In this document: in pieces, positions 54,437 to 62,280 of the stretch
How the letters are laid out: the number at the start of each line of letters is the position of its first letter
Numbering within the stretch: the stretch's first letter is position 1
DNA from: Cohnella zeiphila
GTDB taxonomy: Bacteria > Bacillota > Bacilli > Paenibacillales > Paenibacillaceae
DNA: 64,000 nucleotides
Direction of reading: 5' to 3'
NCBI RefSeq assembly: GCF_014212055.1
Contig: NZ_JACJVO010000024.1
Location: 1 to 64,000 of the forward strand
Notes under the pieces: generated by a model
Database searches by the model: none
Told to the model about the DNA's origin: nothing
Seen by the model: the letters and a program-made list of their open reading frames with translations, nothing else
Translations under genes and position numbers: made by a program

Positions 54437-55333
54437 TCAGCCGTGCGCGGCCGACGCTTGCGGATAAAGCGTGCCGTTCGCCGATTGGGTCAGGATGCGG
54501 ATCAGCATCACGGCGGCGAAACCGGCGATATAGGCGATCATGACGCCCGTCTCGCGCCAGAGCAGGTCCCAGTTGCCGGTCGAGACGACCGCATGGAACC
54601 CGCGCAGCGCGTAGGTCATCGGCAGGCACCGGCCGATCGCCTGAATCCATTCCGGCGCCAGTGGGAACGGGAACGTGCCGCCGCTCGTCGCCAGCTGGGT
54701 GACGACCAGGAAGATGCCGAGCAGCCGGCCGAACGTGCCGAACAGCGAGACGAGCATGACGATGAGCGTCATAAAAGCGAACGAGACGATCAAACTATAC
54801 AGCAGCATAAGCGGAACGCTGACCGGACGGATTCCGAACGCGAAGATCAGAACGCCGTTCGCGAGCAACGTCTGGATCAAGCCGACCGAGTAGAAAAGGC
54901 CCAGCTTGCCGAACATGTACCTCCATCCGTTTACTTTCGGGGCGGCCGGGAGATGCAGCGGGATGATGTTGGCCGCCAGCAGGCTTCCCACAAGCAGCCC
55001 CAGCGCCAGGAAGTAAGGCGTCGAACCGGTGCCGTAGTTGGGCACGGCGTTCATCTTCTGCTCGACCAGTTGAACCGGCTGCGCGTACATTTGCAGCGTC
55101 GGATCGTCGGCTTTGACGCCGGCCGATTGGGCGGCCGCCTCCTTCAGGCTCTCCGACAGCTGTTCGGAGCCGTTCGCCAGGCTTACGAAGCCTTGCGCCA
55201 GCTGCTCCGAGCCGGTGTCCAGCCGCTTCGCTCCGTCGGCCAACGATTGCAGTCCGCCGCCAAAACGCTGGAAGCCGGCCGCCCATTGGAAGAGCCATTC
55301 GCGGCTTCGTTGATCCGGAAACGAAAGCTGCGT
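54437..55333 (-). pseudogene. 5'-truncated YhgE/Pip-type membrane protein remnant
   Basis: The frame encodes about 298 residues matching the C-terminal end of YhgE/Pip proteins (ESX/type VII-associated or phage-infection-protein-like ABC-2 fold). A fragment of the heptad region (QSLADGAKRLDTGSEQLAQG, SLANGSEQLSESLKEAA) is followed by five or six membrane segments. The family is usually 600-900 residues. The frame is closed upstream by TGA at 55336, and there is no ATG or GTG start with a ribosome-binding site; the best start is a TTG at 55243. The missing 5' part is replaced by repeat-rich DNA, so I call it a decayed gene. Confidence 0.75.
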
Positions 55334-55494
55334 TCAATGAGATGTACGGCGAAAAATATGGAGGGAAATAAGCGCCCGCACCTTCGCTTGGGCGATGCCC
55401 TCCAACAGCACTTCAACAAACGACTTTCCATCGTCCCGATGGAAAAACCTACTTACACAAACTTCTTGACGCTACCCACGTGGAGGCGCACAGG

Positions 55495-55573
55495 CGCCGT
55501 TTGCGGCACGCGCTGCCGCTATGCGCTCCGCGCGGAGGCGCGCAGGTCCCGTTTGCGGCACGCTCTGCCGCTA
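55495..55573. repeat. GCGGCA hairpins, second locus
   Basis: TTTGCGGCACGCGCTGCCGC at about 55499 and TTTGCGGCACGCTCTGCCGC at about 55552 are 6-bp stems with 5-nt loops. They lie about 53 bp apart and resemble the elements at 3672 and 3729. Confidence 0.75.
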
Positions 55574-55757
55574 ACGAATTTCAGCGACGTTATTTCGCCA
55601 AAATCAAGCTCGGGCCAAACGTAACGAAACGGATAGACCTTATGGAGGCGGATGACGGCCGTTTGCCGGATGAAACGGGCAAATAAGCTTCCTCCGATTC
55701 GTTAGAACGCAAACCCGCCTCTTTTTCGTCAAATAAGAACTCTTGGATTCGTTAGCG
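55574..55757. repeat. Dispersed inverted-repeat element, copy B
   Basis: On the plus strand the order is TAACGAATTTCAGCGACGTT, then GTAACGAAACGGATAGACCT, AAATAAGCTTCCTCCGATTC and AAATAAGAACTCTTGGATTC, each next to a CGTTA end. The first two blocks match the minus strand of 42947-42880 almost base for base over about 75 bp. The subunits form long hairpins. No gene is seen in 55337-55841. Confidence 0.82.
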
Positions 55758-55841
55758 AGGGAGAATTGGGCTTGTTCGAATACCAGCATGGGGCGATGTG
55801 CCGCAAATCCGGACGGGCGGCCGTCCGAAAGCGGGCAATCG

Positions 55842-56870
55842 CTAGCGCCGCAGCGTAAAGATGGAAGGGTGAAGCCCCTTCAAAGACAGCGTCATCCCCT
55901 TCGCGCAGGATAGCCCCGCACGCTCCGCGGCTTCAAGCAGCGCGGCTTCCGCGTCGGTCAGGCAGAGAAACGTTCCGCTTCCCGCCAACACCCGCCCCGC
56001 TTCCCGCAGCATGCCGAAGTAGAGGTCGGAGAGCGGCTCGTCCGCGGCGATCTGCCGGCCGAACGGCAGGTTGGCCGCCATCTTGTCTACGCTGCCGGCA
56101 TCGAGCGGGAGCCGGCGGGCGTCCCAAGTGCGGAGACGAACGCGTTCACAGGGCTCGAGATTGGCCCGCGCCGCCGCGACGGCTTCGCCGGACCGATCGC
56201 CGCCTACGATCCGAGCGTACGGGTAGGCGAGCCGCTCGGACAAGATCGTGCCGGAGCCGCAGCACGGATCGACGAACGTATCCGCGGCGTCCGGGCGGGA
56301 CAGCCAGACGAGCGCGTGCGCGACGGTGGGCCGCAATGCGGCGGGAGCGAATGCCCTCTGCGCCGAGCGATAGCGGTAGGAAGCGCCGGTCATCCTCAAG
56401 GCGAAGACGGCTTGGTCATCTATAAGATCCAGACGGAACTCCAGCTCGTGGCCGCCGGACGGATCGCTGCGCCAGCGGGTATGGCGCGTCTCCAGTCCCC
56501 GCTCAGCCGCGGCCGCCGCATCGAAGCGGGAATAGCTGTGTTTCCCCATCCGGCTGGCGTTCACCTTGAACCGGACCGTTCCGGCATGCGCCCGGCCCCG
56601 CCCCGCGGTCCATCCGAAATCCAACGCGGACAGTTCCCGCTCGATGCCGAGCAGATCCGCCTTGCGGGGGCCGACCCGGAAGCGGCGAAGAGGCCGGTAC
56701 AGATTGTCCGCGGTTCGCAGCTCCATCAACCGCTCCAGGGAGCTGCGCGAAGCGAAATAGATTTTCCCCCGTTCCTCTCCCTGAAGCCGGGCATCCGGCA
56801 GCTTCGCCCGAATCTCGTCCATCAGAACGGGTTCCAGCCCCGGCAATACGGTCGCAAAATAAGAAGTCAT
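55842..56870 (-). CDS. THUMP-domain class I SAM-dependent RNA methyltransferase
   Basis: This 342-aa protein has an N-terminal ferredoxin-like plus THUMP region (about 1-145: FATVLPGLEPVLMDEI, VRFKVNASRMGKHSYSR). The C-terminal methyltransferase domain has the SAM motif DTFVDPCCGSGTILSERL (about 198-215) and the catalytic motif NLPFGRQ. It resembles the Trm14/RlmL/YpsC group that methylates guanosine N2 in tRNA or rRNA; which RNA is modified cannot be decided here. The ATG has a weak AAAGG site. It is a single gene behind the terminator at 56908. Confidence 0.9.
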   Translation of the reverse strand: MTSYFATVLPGLEPVLMDEIRAKLPDARLQGEERGKIYFASRSSLERLMELRTADNLYRPLRRFRVGPRKADLLGIERELSALDFGWTAGRGRAHAGTVRFKVNASRMGKHSYSRFDAAAAAERGLETRHTRWRSDPSGGHELEFRLDLIDDQAVFALRMTGASYRYRSAQRAFAPAALRPTVAHALVWLSRPDAADTFVDPCCGSGTILSERLAYPYARIVGGDRSGEAVAAARANLEPCERVRLRTWDARRLPLDAGSVDKMAANLPFGRQIAADEPLSDLYFGMLREAGRVLAGSGTFLCLTDAEAALLEAAERAGLSCAKGMTLSLKGLHPSIFTLRR

Positions 56871-56907
56871 CGAAGATCAAGACCTTTCGCATGGAATGGA
56901 AAAACGC

Positions 56908-56943
56908 AAAAAAGACGCGGAAGAACCGATGTTCTTCCGCGTC
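56908..56943 (-). terminator. Strong terminator downstream of the solute-binding gene
   Basis: A perfect 13-bp stem GACGCGGAAGAAC / GTTCTTCCGCGTC with loop CGAT, then six T on the minus strand. It lies 309 bp after the solute-binding protein stop codon and 38 bp before the methyltransferase gene. Confidence 0.9.
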
Positions 56944-57251
56944 TCCTATGCGCACGAGGAAGACCCCCGCCATGAGGGCCTCTCGAAATAAGAGCGTGAT
57001 TGAAGATTCGTTTCCAGACAGTCGGCGGCAAGCAGCGCGGATTAATAAACCCAAGCCGTCGGCCGGGTCGCGCCCCTGCAGCTTTCGTTATTCAGTTGAT
57101 GAGTCAACCGATAACGACTGTCAAGAAAACGGCCATCATCAAAGCACGATCCCTCCATTCCTACGAATAAACCGATTATACTTCCGGCGGCGGAGGTCCG
57201 CAACCGGACAACTTTTGGCGGGAAGCGAGGCCGAAACGGCCTCTTCCCGGA
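56944..57251. other. 308-bp region between the solute-binding gene and its terminator
   Basis: No credible gene. A 33-bp imperfect inverted repeat lies at 57085-57117 (outer TCGTTAT/ATAACGA, inner GTTGA/TCAAC). A second hairpin, GAGGCCG-AAA-CGGCCTC, lies at 57227-57243 right after the solute-binding stop but lacks a T-run. A 3' untranslated tail or a small RNA is possible. Confidence 0.5.
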
Positions 57252-58985
57252 TTATGCCTTCGCCCGGACCGACACGGCCACCTCCGCCATGATCCGGTCT
57301 CCCCCTTGGGCATTCCACTGCTCGACGAACGTGTCGAAGGCGCTCAAGGGCAGCTCGCCGGTGATGATTTTGGCGTATGTTTCCTGCTCAAGCTTTTGCA
57401 GCGCGGCCCACTTCTCGGTCATCGTCGACGTCGGATCGACGAACAGGCTCTGAACCTTCTCCATCTTCGTCTTGCTGACCGCCCCGCCCAGCAAATAAGC
57501 TTGCGTGGCGCTCCAGGCCTCCAGATTCTTCCTGGGCGACTCGCGTTCGGTCACTGCGCTGTCGTACAGCTGCTTCGTCTCGGCGTCCAGCTGACCGGGC
57601 TGGATCTCCCCGTTCAGCGCCTGAACGAGCCGGTCGTGCCTGGTGATGACGGCGTCGGGCCGATCGAGCAGCAGATCGAACGGATAATAATTGCGCAGCT
57701 GCGTGCCCAACTGATCGGTCAAGGCGATCAGTGCGGGCGCGTTCGGATCGAGGTTCCGCTCCATCCGGGTGAACGTGTTCAGCAATTTCAAAGCCGCTTC
57801 CGGATGGGCATATCCGCTGCGGACGACCAGATACCGATCGGTTACCGGGGAAGTTCCGGTGACGAACGCTCCCTGGTCGTTTTCCGGAGCCGCATACACC
57901 TGCCATTCCGCTTTCGTGTCGTCCGAGATGGACTTCGAGAGCGGATAATACGGCGCCCACCACGGGCCGAAAAACAGCCCCGTCTTGTTCTCGGCGACCA
58001 GATCCTGAGCGTCCTGCCGCAGCATGAACTGCTCGTCGAGGACGCCGTCCTTGTACCATTCCGCCAGCAGGCTCAGCGCCCGCTTCGCCTCAGGCTGGAC
58101 CGAGCCGTAGACCGGCTTGCCGTCCGAGCCCCGAATCCACCGCTTCGGGAACGCCCCGAAGGCGGCGAAAACACCGTTCAGGCCGTTATTGCCGGTCTTC
58201 TCGTCGTAGACGAGCGAGCGGTCCACCGGAATGCCGGCCGTATCGGCCTTGCCGTCGCCGTCGAAATCCGCCGAGCGGAATGCCTTCGCGATGGAGGCTA
58301 TGTCCTGCAGCGATTGCGGGGCCGGCAGGCCGAGCCGGTCCAGCCAATCCTGCCGGACCCATAAGTACGTCGGCTCGTCCGCCTCGATCGCCACGTTCGG
58401 GAACCCGTACAGCCTCCCGTTCAGCGACGCTTCCTTCAGCGCCTTCCCTCCGGTCGAGCCGTACAGGGACTTCACGAGAGTGGAAGCATACTGTCCGTAG
58501 ATGTCGGTCAAGTCCGCGAGCTGCCCCGAGCGGGCGAGCTCCAGAAACTGGGCGCGATTCGCCACGAATGCGTCCGGCAGGTCGCCGCTGCGGATCGACA
58601 GATCCATTTTGGAGGCGTACTGGGCGTCGTTGGGCGCCTCCCAGGCGTAGCGGATCGTGATGCCCGTCATCTTCGTCAAATACCGGGTCAGAAAATTGTT
58701 CTCGCTCGTATCCCCTTCCGGAAGCTGAATGTCCGAATATTGGTGGGGGATGCGAAGCGTCACCGGGGATTCGTAGCGTTCGTACGCGAACCGATCGGCA
58801 TCGTCCGTCGGGCTCCCGGAAGCGGGCGCTCCGCCCCGGCCCGTGCAGGAGCCGAGCAGCAGCAGCGCGAACCCGGCCGCCGTCAGCGCCCGTGCCGCTT
58901 TCCCAAGGCTTGCCTCTTGTCGCCACCGTTCCGCTCTGCCGAGGCTCGTCTCCTTTCGCGCCCCTTCCGCTCTCCCGAGGCTCAC
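57252..58985 (-). CDS. ABC transporter solute-binding lipoprotein (family 1)
   Basis: This 577-aa extracellular binding protein, probably for a sugar or oligosaccharide, has the lipobox LLLLGSC (Cys about 47). It is preceded by an unusual 30-residue extension made of three SLGRAE/SLGKAA repeats. The binding-protein body (about 70-577) has EGDTSENNFLTRYLTKMTGI and AFRSADFDGDGKADTAGIP (an EF-hand-like calcium loop often found in such proteins). A GTG start overlaps the YesN-like stop by 4 bp (GTGA) behind GGGAGGAGG. No permease genes are seen next to it, so it may deliver its ligand to a permease encoded elsewhere. Confidence 0.92.
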   Translation of the reverse strand: MSLGRAEGARKETSLGRAERWRQEASLGKAARALTAAGFALLLLGSCTGRGGAPASGSPTDDADRFAYERYESPVTLRIPHQYSDIQLPEGDTSENNFLTRYLTKMTGITIRYAWEAPNDAQYASKMDLSIRSGDLPDAFVANRAQFLELARSGQLADLTDIYGQYASTLVKSLYGSTGGKALKEASLNGRLYGFPNVAIEADEPTYLWVRQDWLDRLGLPAPQSLQDIASIAKAFRSADFDGDGKADTAGIPVDRSLVYDEKTGNNGLNGVFAAFGAFPKRWIRGSDGKPVYGSVQPEAKRALSLLAEWYKDGVLDEQFMLRQDAQDLVAENKTGLFFGPWWAPYYPLSKSISDDTKAEWQVYAAPENDQGAFVTGTSPVTDRYLVVRSGYAHPEAALKLLNTFTRMERNLDPNAPALIALTDQLGTQLRNYYPFDLLLDRPDAVITRHDRLVQALNGEIQPGQLDAETKQLYDSAVTERESPRKNLEAWSATQAYLLGGAVSKTKMEKVQSLFVDPTSTMTEKWAALQKLEQETYAKIITGELPLSAFDTFVEQWNAQGGDRIMAEVAVSVRAKA

Positions 58986-60379
58986 CGCCCTTCGCCTCCT
59001 CCCGCGCCGGTCGTCTTTCGGAGCTCGGACGGCAGACAGCCGAGCTTATCCCGGAACACCCGGCTGAAATACTTCTCGTCGACGAACCCGACCCGGCCCG
59101 CGACCTCCCGGACCGGCAGCTCCGAGCGGACGAGCAGCTCCCGCGCCCGGTCGATCCGCAGCTTGCGAAGCGTGTCCCCGAACAGCTCGCCGCCGGCGAA
59201 CTTTTTGAAGCACTGGCTGAAATAGCTGCGGCTCATGCCGACGCGGCGGGCGATATCGTCCTGGCTCAGCTCCTCGCCCAGATGGTCCTTCATGTAACGG
59301 ATCGCACGGACGAGGCTGAAAAACACTTCCCGGCTGAGCGACAGCTCCGCCATACGCTGCTGAACCCGCAGCGCCGCCTTCGAGAACCAGCCTTTGAGCG
59401 GCTCCCACCTTCGCATCTGCCGAAGCTCCGCTTCGAAGGACGCCCCTTCCGGCTCCCAGCCGAGCAGCCCGGCCCATTCGCAGGCGATCTCCCCCGCGAA
59501 GCGGCGGAGGCGGTCCGGATCGATCCGCCGCGCTTCGACCCATTCGATGAATCGTTTCCAATCCTCGGTGAAAATGAGCCATTTCAGCTCTCGCCAGGCA
59601 TCTTCCGCCGCCGCCAGCTCCGATTCGGACGGCGGGTCGAGCCGCTTCAAGTCTTCCAGCGCGACACGGGCCGCCGTCTCCGCGACGGGCAGGTAGAACA
59701 GGTAGGAAGGCAGCCGGGAGGAGATCAGCGATTCCGCTTCGCGCCGGGCCATGCCTGTCACCGAGACCGCCTGAACGGCCTGCCAGTCGGCCGTTACGTA
59801 GGCCGGCAGGTCTCTCAGCCAGTCCGCATGCGATTTCCCTTCGCCCGGCGCCAACCAGAGGCCGCCGGACAGCGGCCTGAGCGAATGGGAGGACGGCACG
59901 CCGTCATGGAGGGCGTCCGTTCGCGACGACTTGCGCAGCGGGACGAACACGACCCCCGTCTCGAAAGCCGCGGCACGGACGGGGGCGGCATCCCTCGTCT
60001 CCCAGGCGTACCGCTTCGCGATCCGGTGCATCGTCTCGTCCACGTTATTTTTGTTAAGCAGCGTCTTGACGATGTAATCGATCGCCCCGAGCCGCAGCGC
60101 CTCCTGCACGTAATCGAACTCGTGGTGGCAGGTCAGGATGACCGACTTCGTCCCCGGATATCGTCCTCTCGCTTGCTCGATCAGCTCGAAGCCCGACATG
60201 CCGGGCATGCCGATGTCGACGAACATGAGGTCGATCGGCTCCTGGCCGAGCGCCTCCAGGGCGGACGCGCCGTCCTTCGCTTCCCCGACGATCCGGATTC
60301 CGTAGGAAGCCCAGTTCGCGAGCGAGATGAACCCTTTGCGCACGCGCTTCTCGTCATCGACCACCAAAGCTTTGATCAT
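58982..60379 (-). CDS. YesN-like response regulator (REC + AraC DNA-binding)
   Basis: This 465-aa regulator has an N-terminal receiver domain (about 1-120) with the phospho-acceptor Asp in LMFVDIGMPGMSG, acidic VVDDE and a Lys in DYIVKTL. A variable middle follows (about 130-355). The C-terminal AraC-type double helix-turn-helix (about 365-460) has YMKDHLGEELSQDDIARRVG and GFVDEKYFSRVFRDKLG. It partners the kinase gene, which it overlaps by 26 bp, and should control the flanking solute-binding genes. Confidence 0.95.
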   Translation of the reverse strand: MIKALVVDDEKRVRKGFISLANWASYGIRIVGEAKDGASALEALGQEPIDLMFVDIGMPGMSGFELIEQARGRYPGTKSVILTCHHEFDYVQEALRLGAIDYIVKTLLNKNNVDETMHRIAKRYAWETRDAAPVRAAAFETGVVFVPLRKSSRTDALHDGVPSSHSLRPLSGGLWLAPGEGKSHADWLRDLPAYVTADWQAVQAVSVTGMARREAESLISSRLPSYLFYLPVAETAARVALEDLKRLDPPSESELAAAEDAWRELKWLIFTEDWKRFIEWVEARRIDPDRLRRFAGEIACEWAGLLGWEPEGASFEAELRQMRRWEPLKGWFSKAALRVQQRMAELSLSREVFFSLVRAIRYMKDHLGEELSQDDIARRVGMSRSYFSQCFKKFAGGELFGDTLRKLRIDRARELLVRSELPVREVAGRVGFVDEKYFSRVFRDKLGCLPSELRKTTGAGGGEGR

Positions 60380-62117
60380 GGAGCTCGCCCTCGTTTCGCA
60401 TCGGAATGTCTACCGTAAGAGTCGTCCCTTCTCCGGGCGCGCTGCGAATCTGCAGCCGCTCCCCGCTTCCGTAGAAGCTGTCCAGCAGCCTGCGCACGTA
60501 GCGCAAGCCGATGCCCATGCCTCTGCGCGGCCGCTCGCCGTCCTCTTCGAACAGCTTGCGGATCGTATCCTCGTCCATGCCCGGACCGTTGTCCGACACT
60601 TGCAGCCGCAGGCCGGCGGGCTTCACCCGGCGCACCGTGACGACGATCTCGCCGTCCTCTTCGTTTTTCCCGTGGTAGATCGCGTTCTCCACCATCGGCT
60701 GCAGCAGGAATCTCGGGATCGCGCACATTTCCGTCTCCGGGTCCACCTCGATGCGGAATCGCAGTTCGTCTTCGTACCGGTACCGCTGCAGCTCCAAATA
60801 ATGACGGAGCGCCTCGATCTCCTCCCGGACCGTAACGATCAAGCTTTGCTTGCCCATATTGTACTGCAGCACCTTGACCAGAAGCGTGACGATCGTATCG
60901 ATCTCCTCCTGGCCGTTGGCTCGGGCCACCCATTGCACCGTATTCAGCGTATTGTGCAGAAAATGCGGATTGATCTGGCTGAGCAGCTTCTCCGTCTCGA
61001 GCTGATACTTCATGCGCTCGTTGCTGCCGACCTCGGCGATCAGCTGATTGACGGTCGTCTTCATCGTCTGAAAATTGCCGAGCAGCTGGTCGAATTCCTC
61101 GACGTTCATATATTGAACGGGCGCCTCTCGCTCGCCCGTCATGCGAACGATCTCCAGGTTTACCTTGCGAATCGAACCGTACACCTTGCGCCAGATCAAC
61201 ATCGCCAGCACGATGGCGAACGCGAACGCGCCGACGAACAACGCGGCCATGCGCCACAGCCAGTTGTCGATCTCGCGGTTGAAAGCGCTTTTGCTAACGG
61301 CCGTCACGAGCTTCCATCCTTGCGGGCTGTCGTAGCCGAACAAATAATACCCGTGCTCGGTTTTCATCTCGGGATTGTCCGCGGACTGCGCCATCTCCCA
61401 ACGGACGTTCTGCGGATCGAGCGGCGCCTCGCCATCGTCCGCGAACAGCGCTTGGCCGCTCTCGTTGATCAAATAATGGGACACCTTCATGCCGTACCAG
61501 GAGTTGTTCATGATCTTCCGGAACAGGTTGTAGTTCGTCTCCAGATAAATGTAGACGGACTGCTCCTGATCCGTCCGCACGACCCGCAGGGACGAGAACA
61601 CGGTATTGTCGCTGTCTTTGTACTGCGTCCGATGCGGCCCTTGGAAAGTGGCTCCCTTGTAATGAACGAAAGCCGGCAAATCGTCGATGCGGAACGTCGG
61701 CGCCACGGCCAGATTGGTGAACAAGACCGGATTGTCGGCCTGCGGCATGTAGTACACCGTCAGCCCCAGGTTCGGGTTCGTAAAGTTGACGACGTTCATG
61801 CTCTCTTCGATGTCTTTCTTGATTTCTCCTTTGTCGTACGTCCGGTCGGTGGCAAGGTACCGGTTCATCAGATCGGCGATACGCCCGTCGAGCGCGAACT
61901 GCTTCGAGACGAAATCCAGGTCGTTCAGCACGTTCTCCAGCCCCGTCGCTTCCTGCTTCAGGCTCGCGTCGATGCCGCTGCGAATCTTGTTGGTCAGAAT
62001 CGCGTGCAGCGAAGAGTAGGTATAGACGGAGAACAGGACAGGCGGGAACAGGCAGGCGATGAGCAAATAAACGACCAGCGTCCGTCTTAACGTACCGGGC
62101 TTGAATGGATGGGGCAT
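60354..62117 (-). CDS. YesM-like sensor histidine kinase
   Basis: This 587-aa membrane kinase has one membrane segment at about 13-33, a large extracellular sensing domain (about 34-290), a second membrane segment (about 290-312) and a HAMP region. The His_kinase domain (PF06580 type) has the phosphorylated His in QINPHFLHNTLN, and the ATPase has LQPMVENAIYHG and DNGPGM. The ATG at 62117 has no ribosome-binding site. An in-frame CTG at 62141 lies 8 nt after AAGGAGG and may be the true start. Confidence 0.93.
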   Translation of the reverse strand: MPHPFKPGTLRRTLVVYLLIACLFPPVLFSVYTYSSLHAILTNKIRSGIDASLKQEATGLENVLNDLDFVSKQFALDGRIADLMNRYLATDRTYDKGEIKKDIEESMNVVNFTNPNLGLTVYYMPQADNPVLFTNLAVAPTFRIDDLPAFVHYKGATFQGPHRTQYKDSDNTVFSSLRVVRTDQEQSVYIYLETNYNLFRKIMNNSWYGMKVSHYLINESGQALFADDGEAPLDPQNVRWEMAQSADNPEMKTEHGYYLFGYDSPQGWKLVTAVSKSAFNREIDNWLWRMAALFVGAFAFAIVLAMLIWRKVYGSIRKVNLEIVRMTGEREAPVQYMNVEEFDQLLGNFQTMKTTVNQLIAEVGSNERMKYQLETEKLLSQINPHFLHNTLNTVQWVARANGQEEIDTIVTLLVKVLQYNMGKQSLIVTVREEIEALRHYLELQRYRYEDELRFRIEVDPETEMCAIPRFLLQPMVENAIYHGKNEEDGEIVVTVRRVKPAGLRLQVSDNGPGMDEDTIRKLFEEDGERPRRGMGIGLRYVRRLLDSFYGSGERLQIRSAPGEGTTLTVDIPMRNEGELHDQSFGGR

Positions 62118-62223
62118 CCGAAAAAATCGCAGCGCGGACAGCTGGCGTTCCTCCTTCCCGGCTCACGTGATGCGGAATGTTCATCTGCTATTTTAGCAAC
62201 GTTCGCGGTCTTTAGGGAATAGA

Positions 62224-62261
62224 GAAAGGCATGGATGACGGCAAGCGTCCCCCATACCTTT
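62224..62261 (-). terminator. Weak terminator of the first solute-binding gene
   Basis: AAAGGCATGG pairs with CCATACCTTT (one mismatch), with an inner GACG/CGTC stem. The minus-strand tail CTTTCTCTATT is only partly T-rich, so read-through into the kinase gene is likely. Confidence 0.5.
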
Positions 62262-62280
62262 CCGTTCGGAATGTCTTCGC

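Noticed and set aside
57120-57165. Tiny hydrophobic peptide (about 11 residues) with a GGAGGG-type site, minus strand
   Set aside because: Too short and with no antitoxin RNA or conserved pattern to support a type I toxin.
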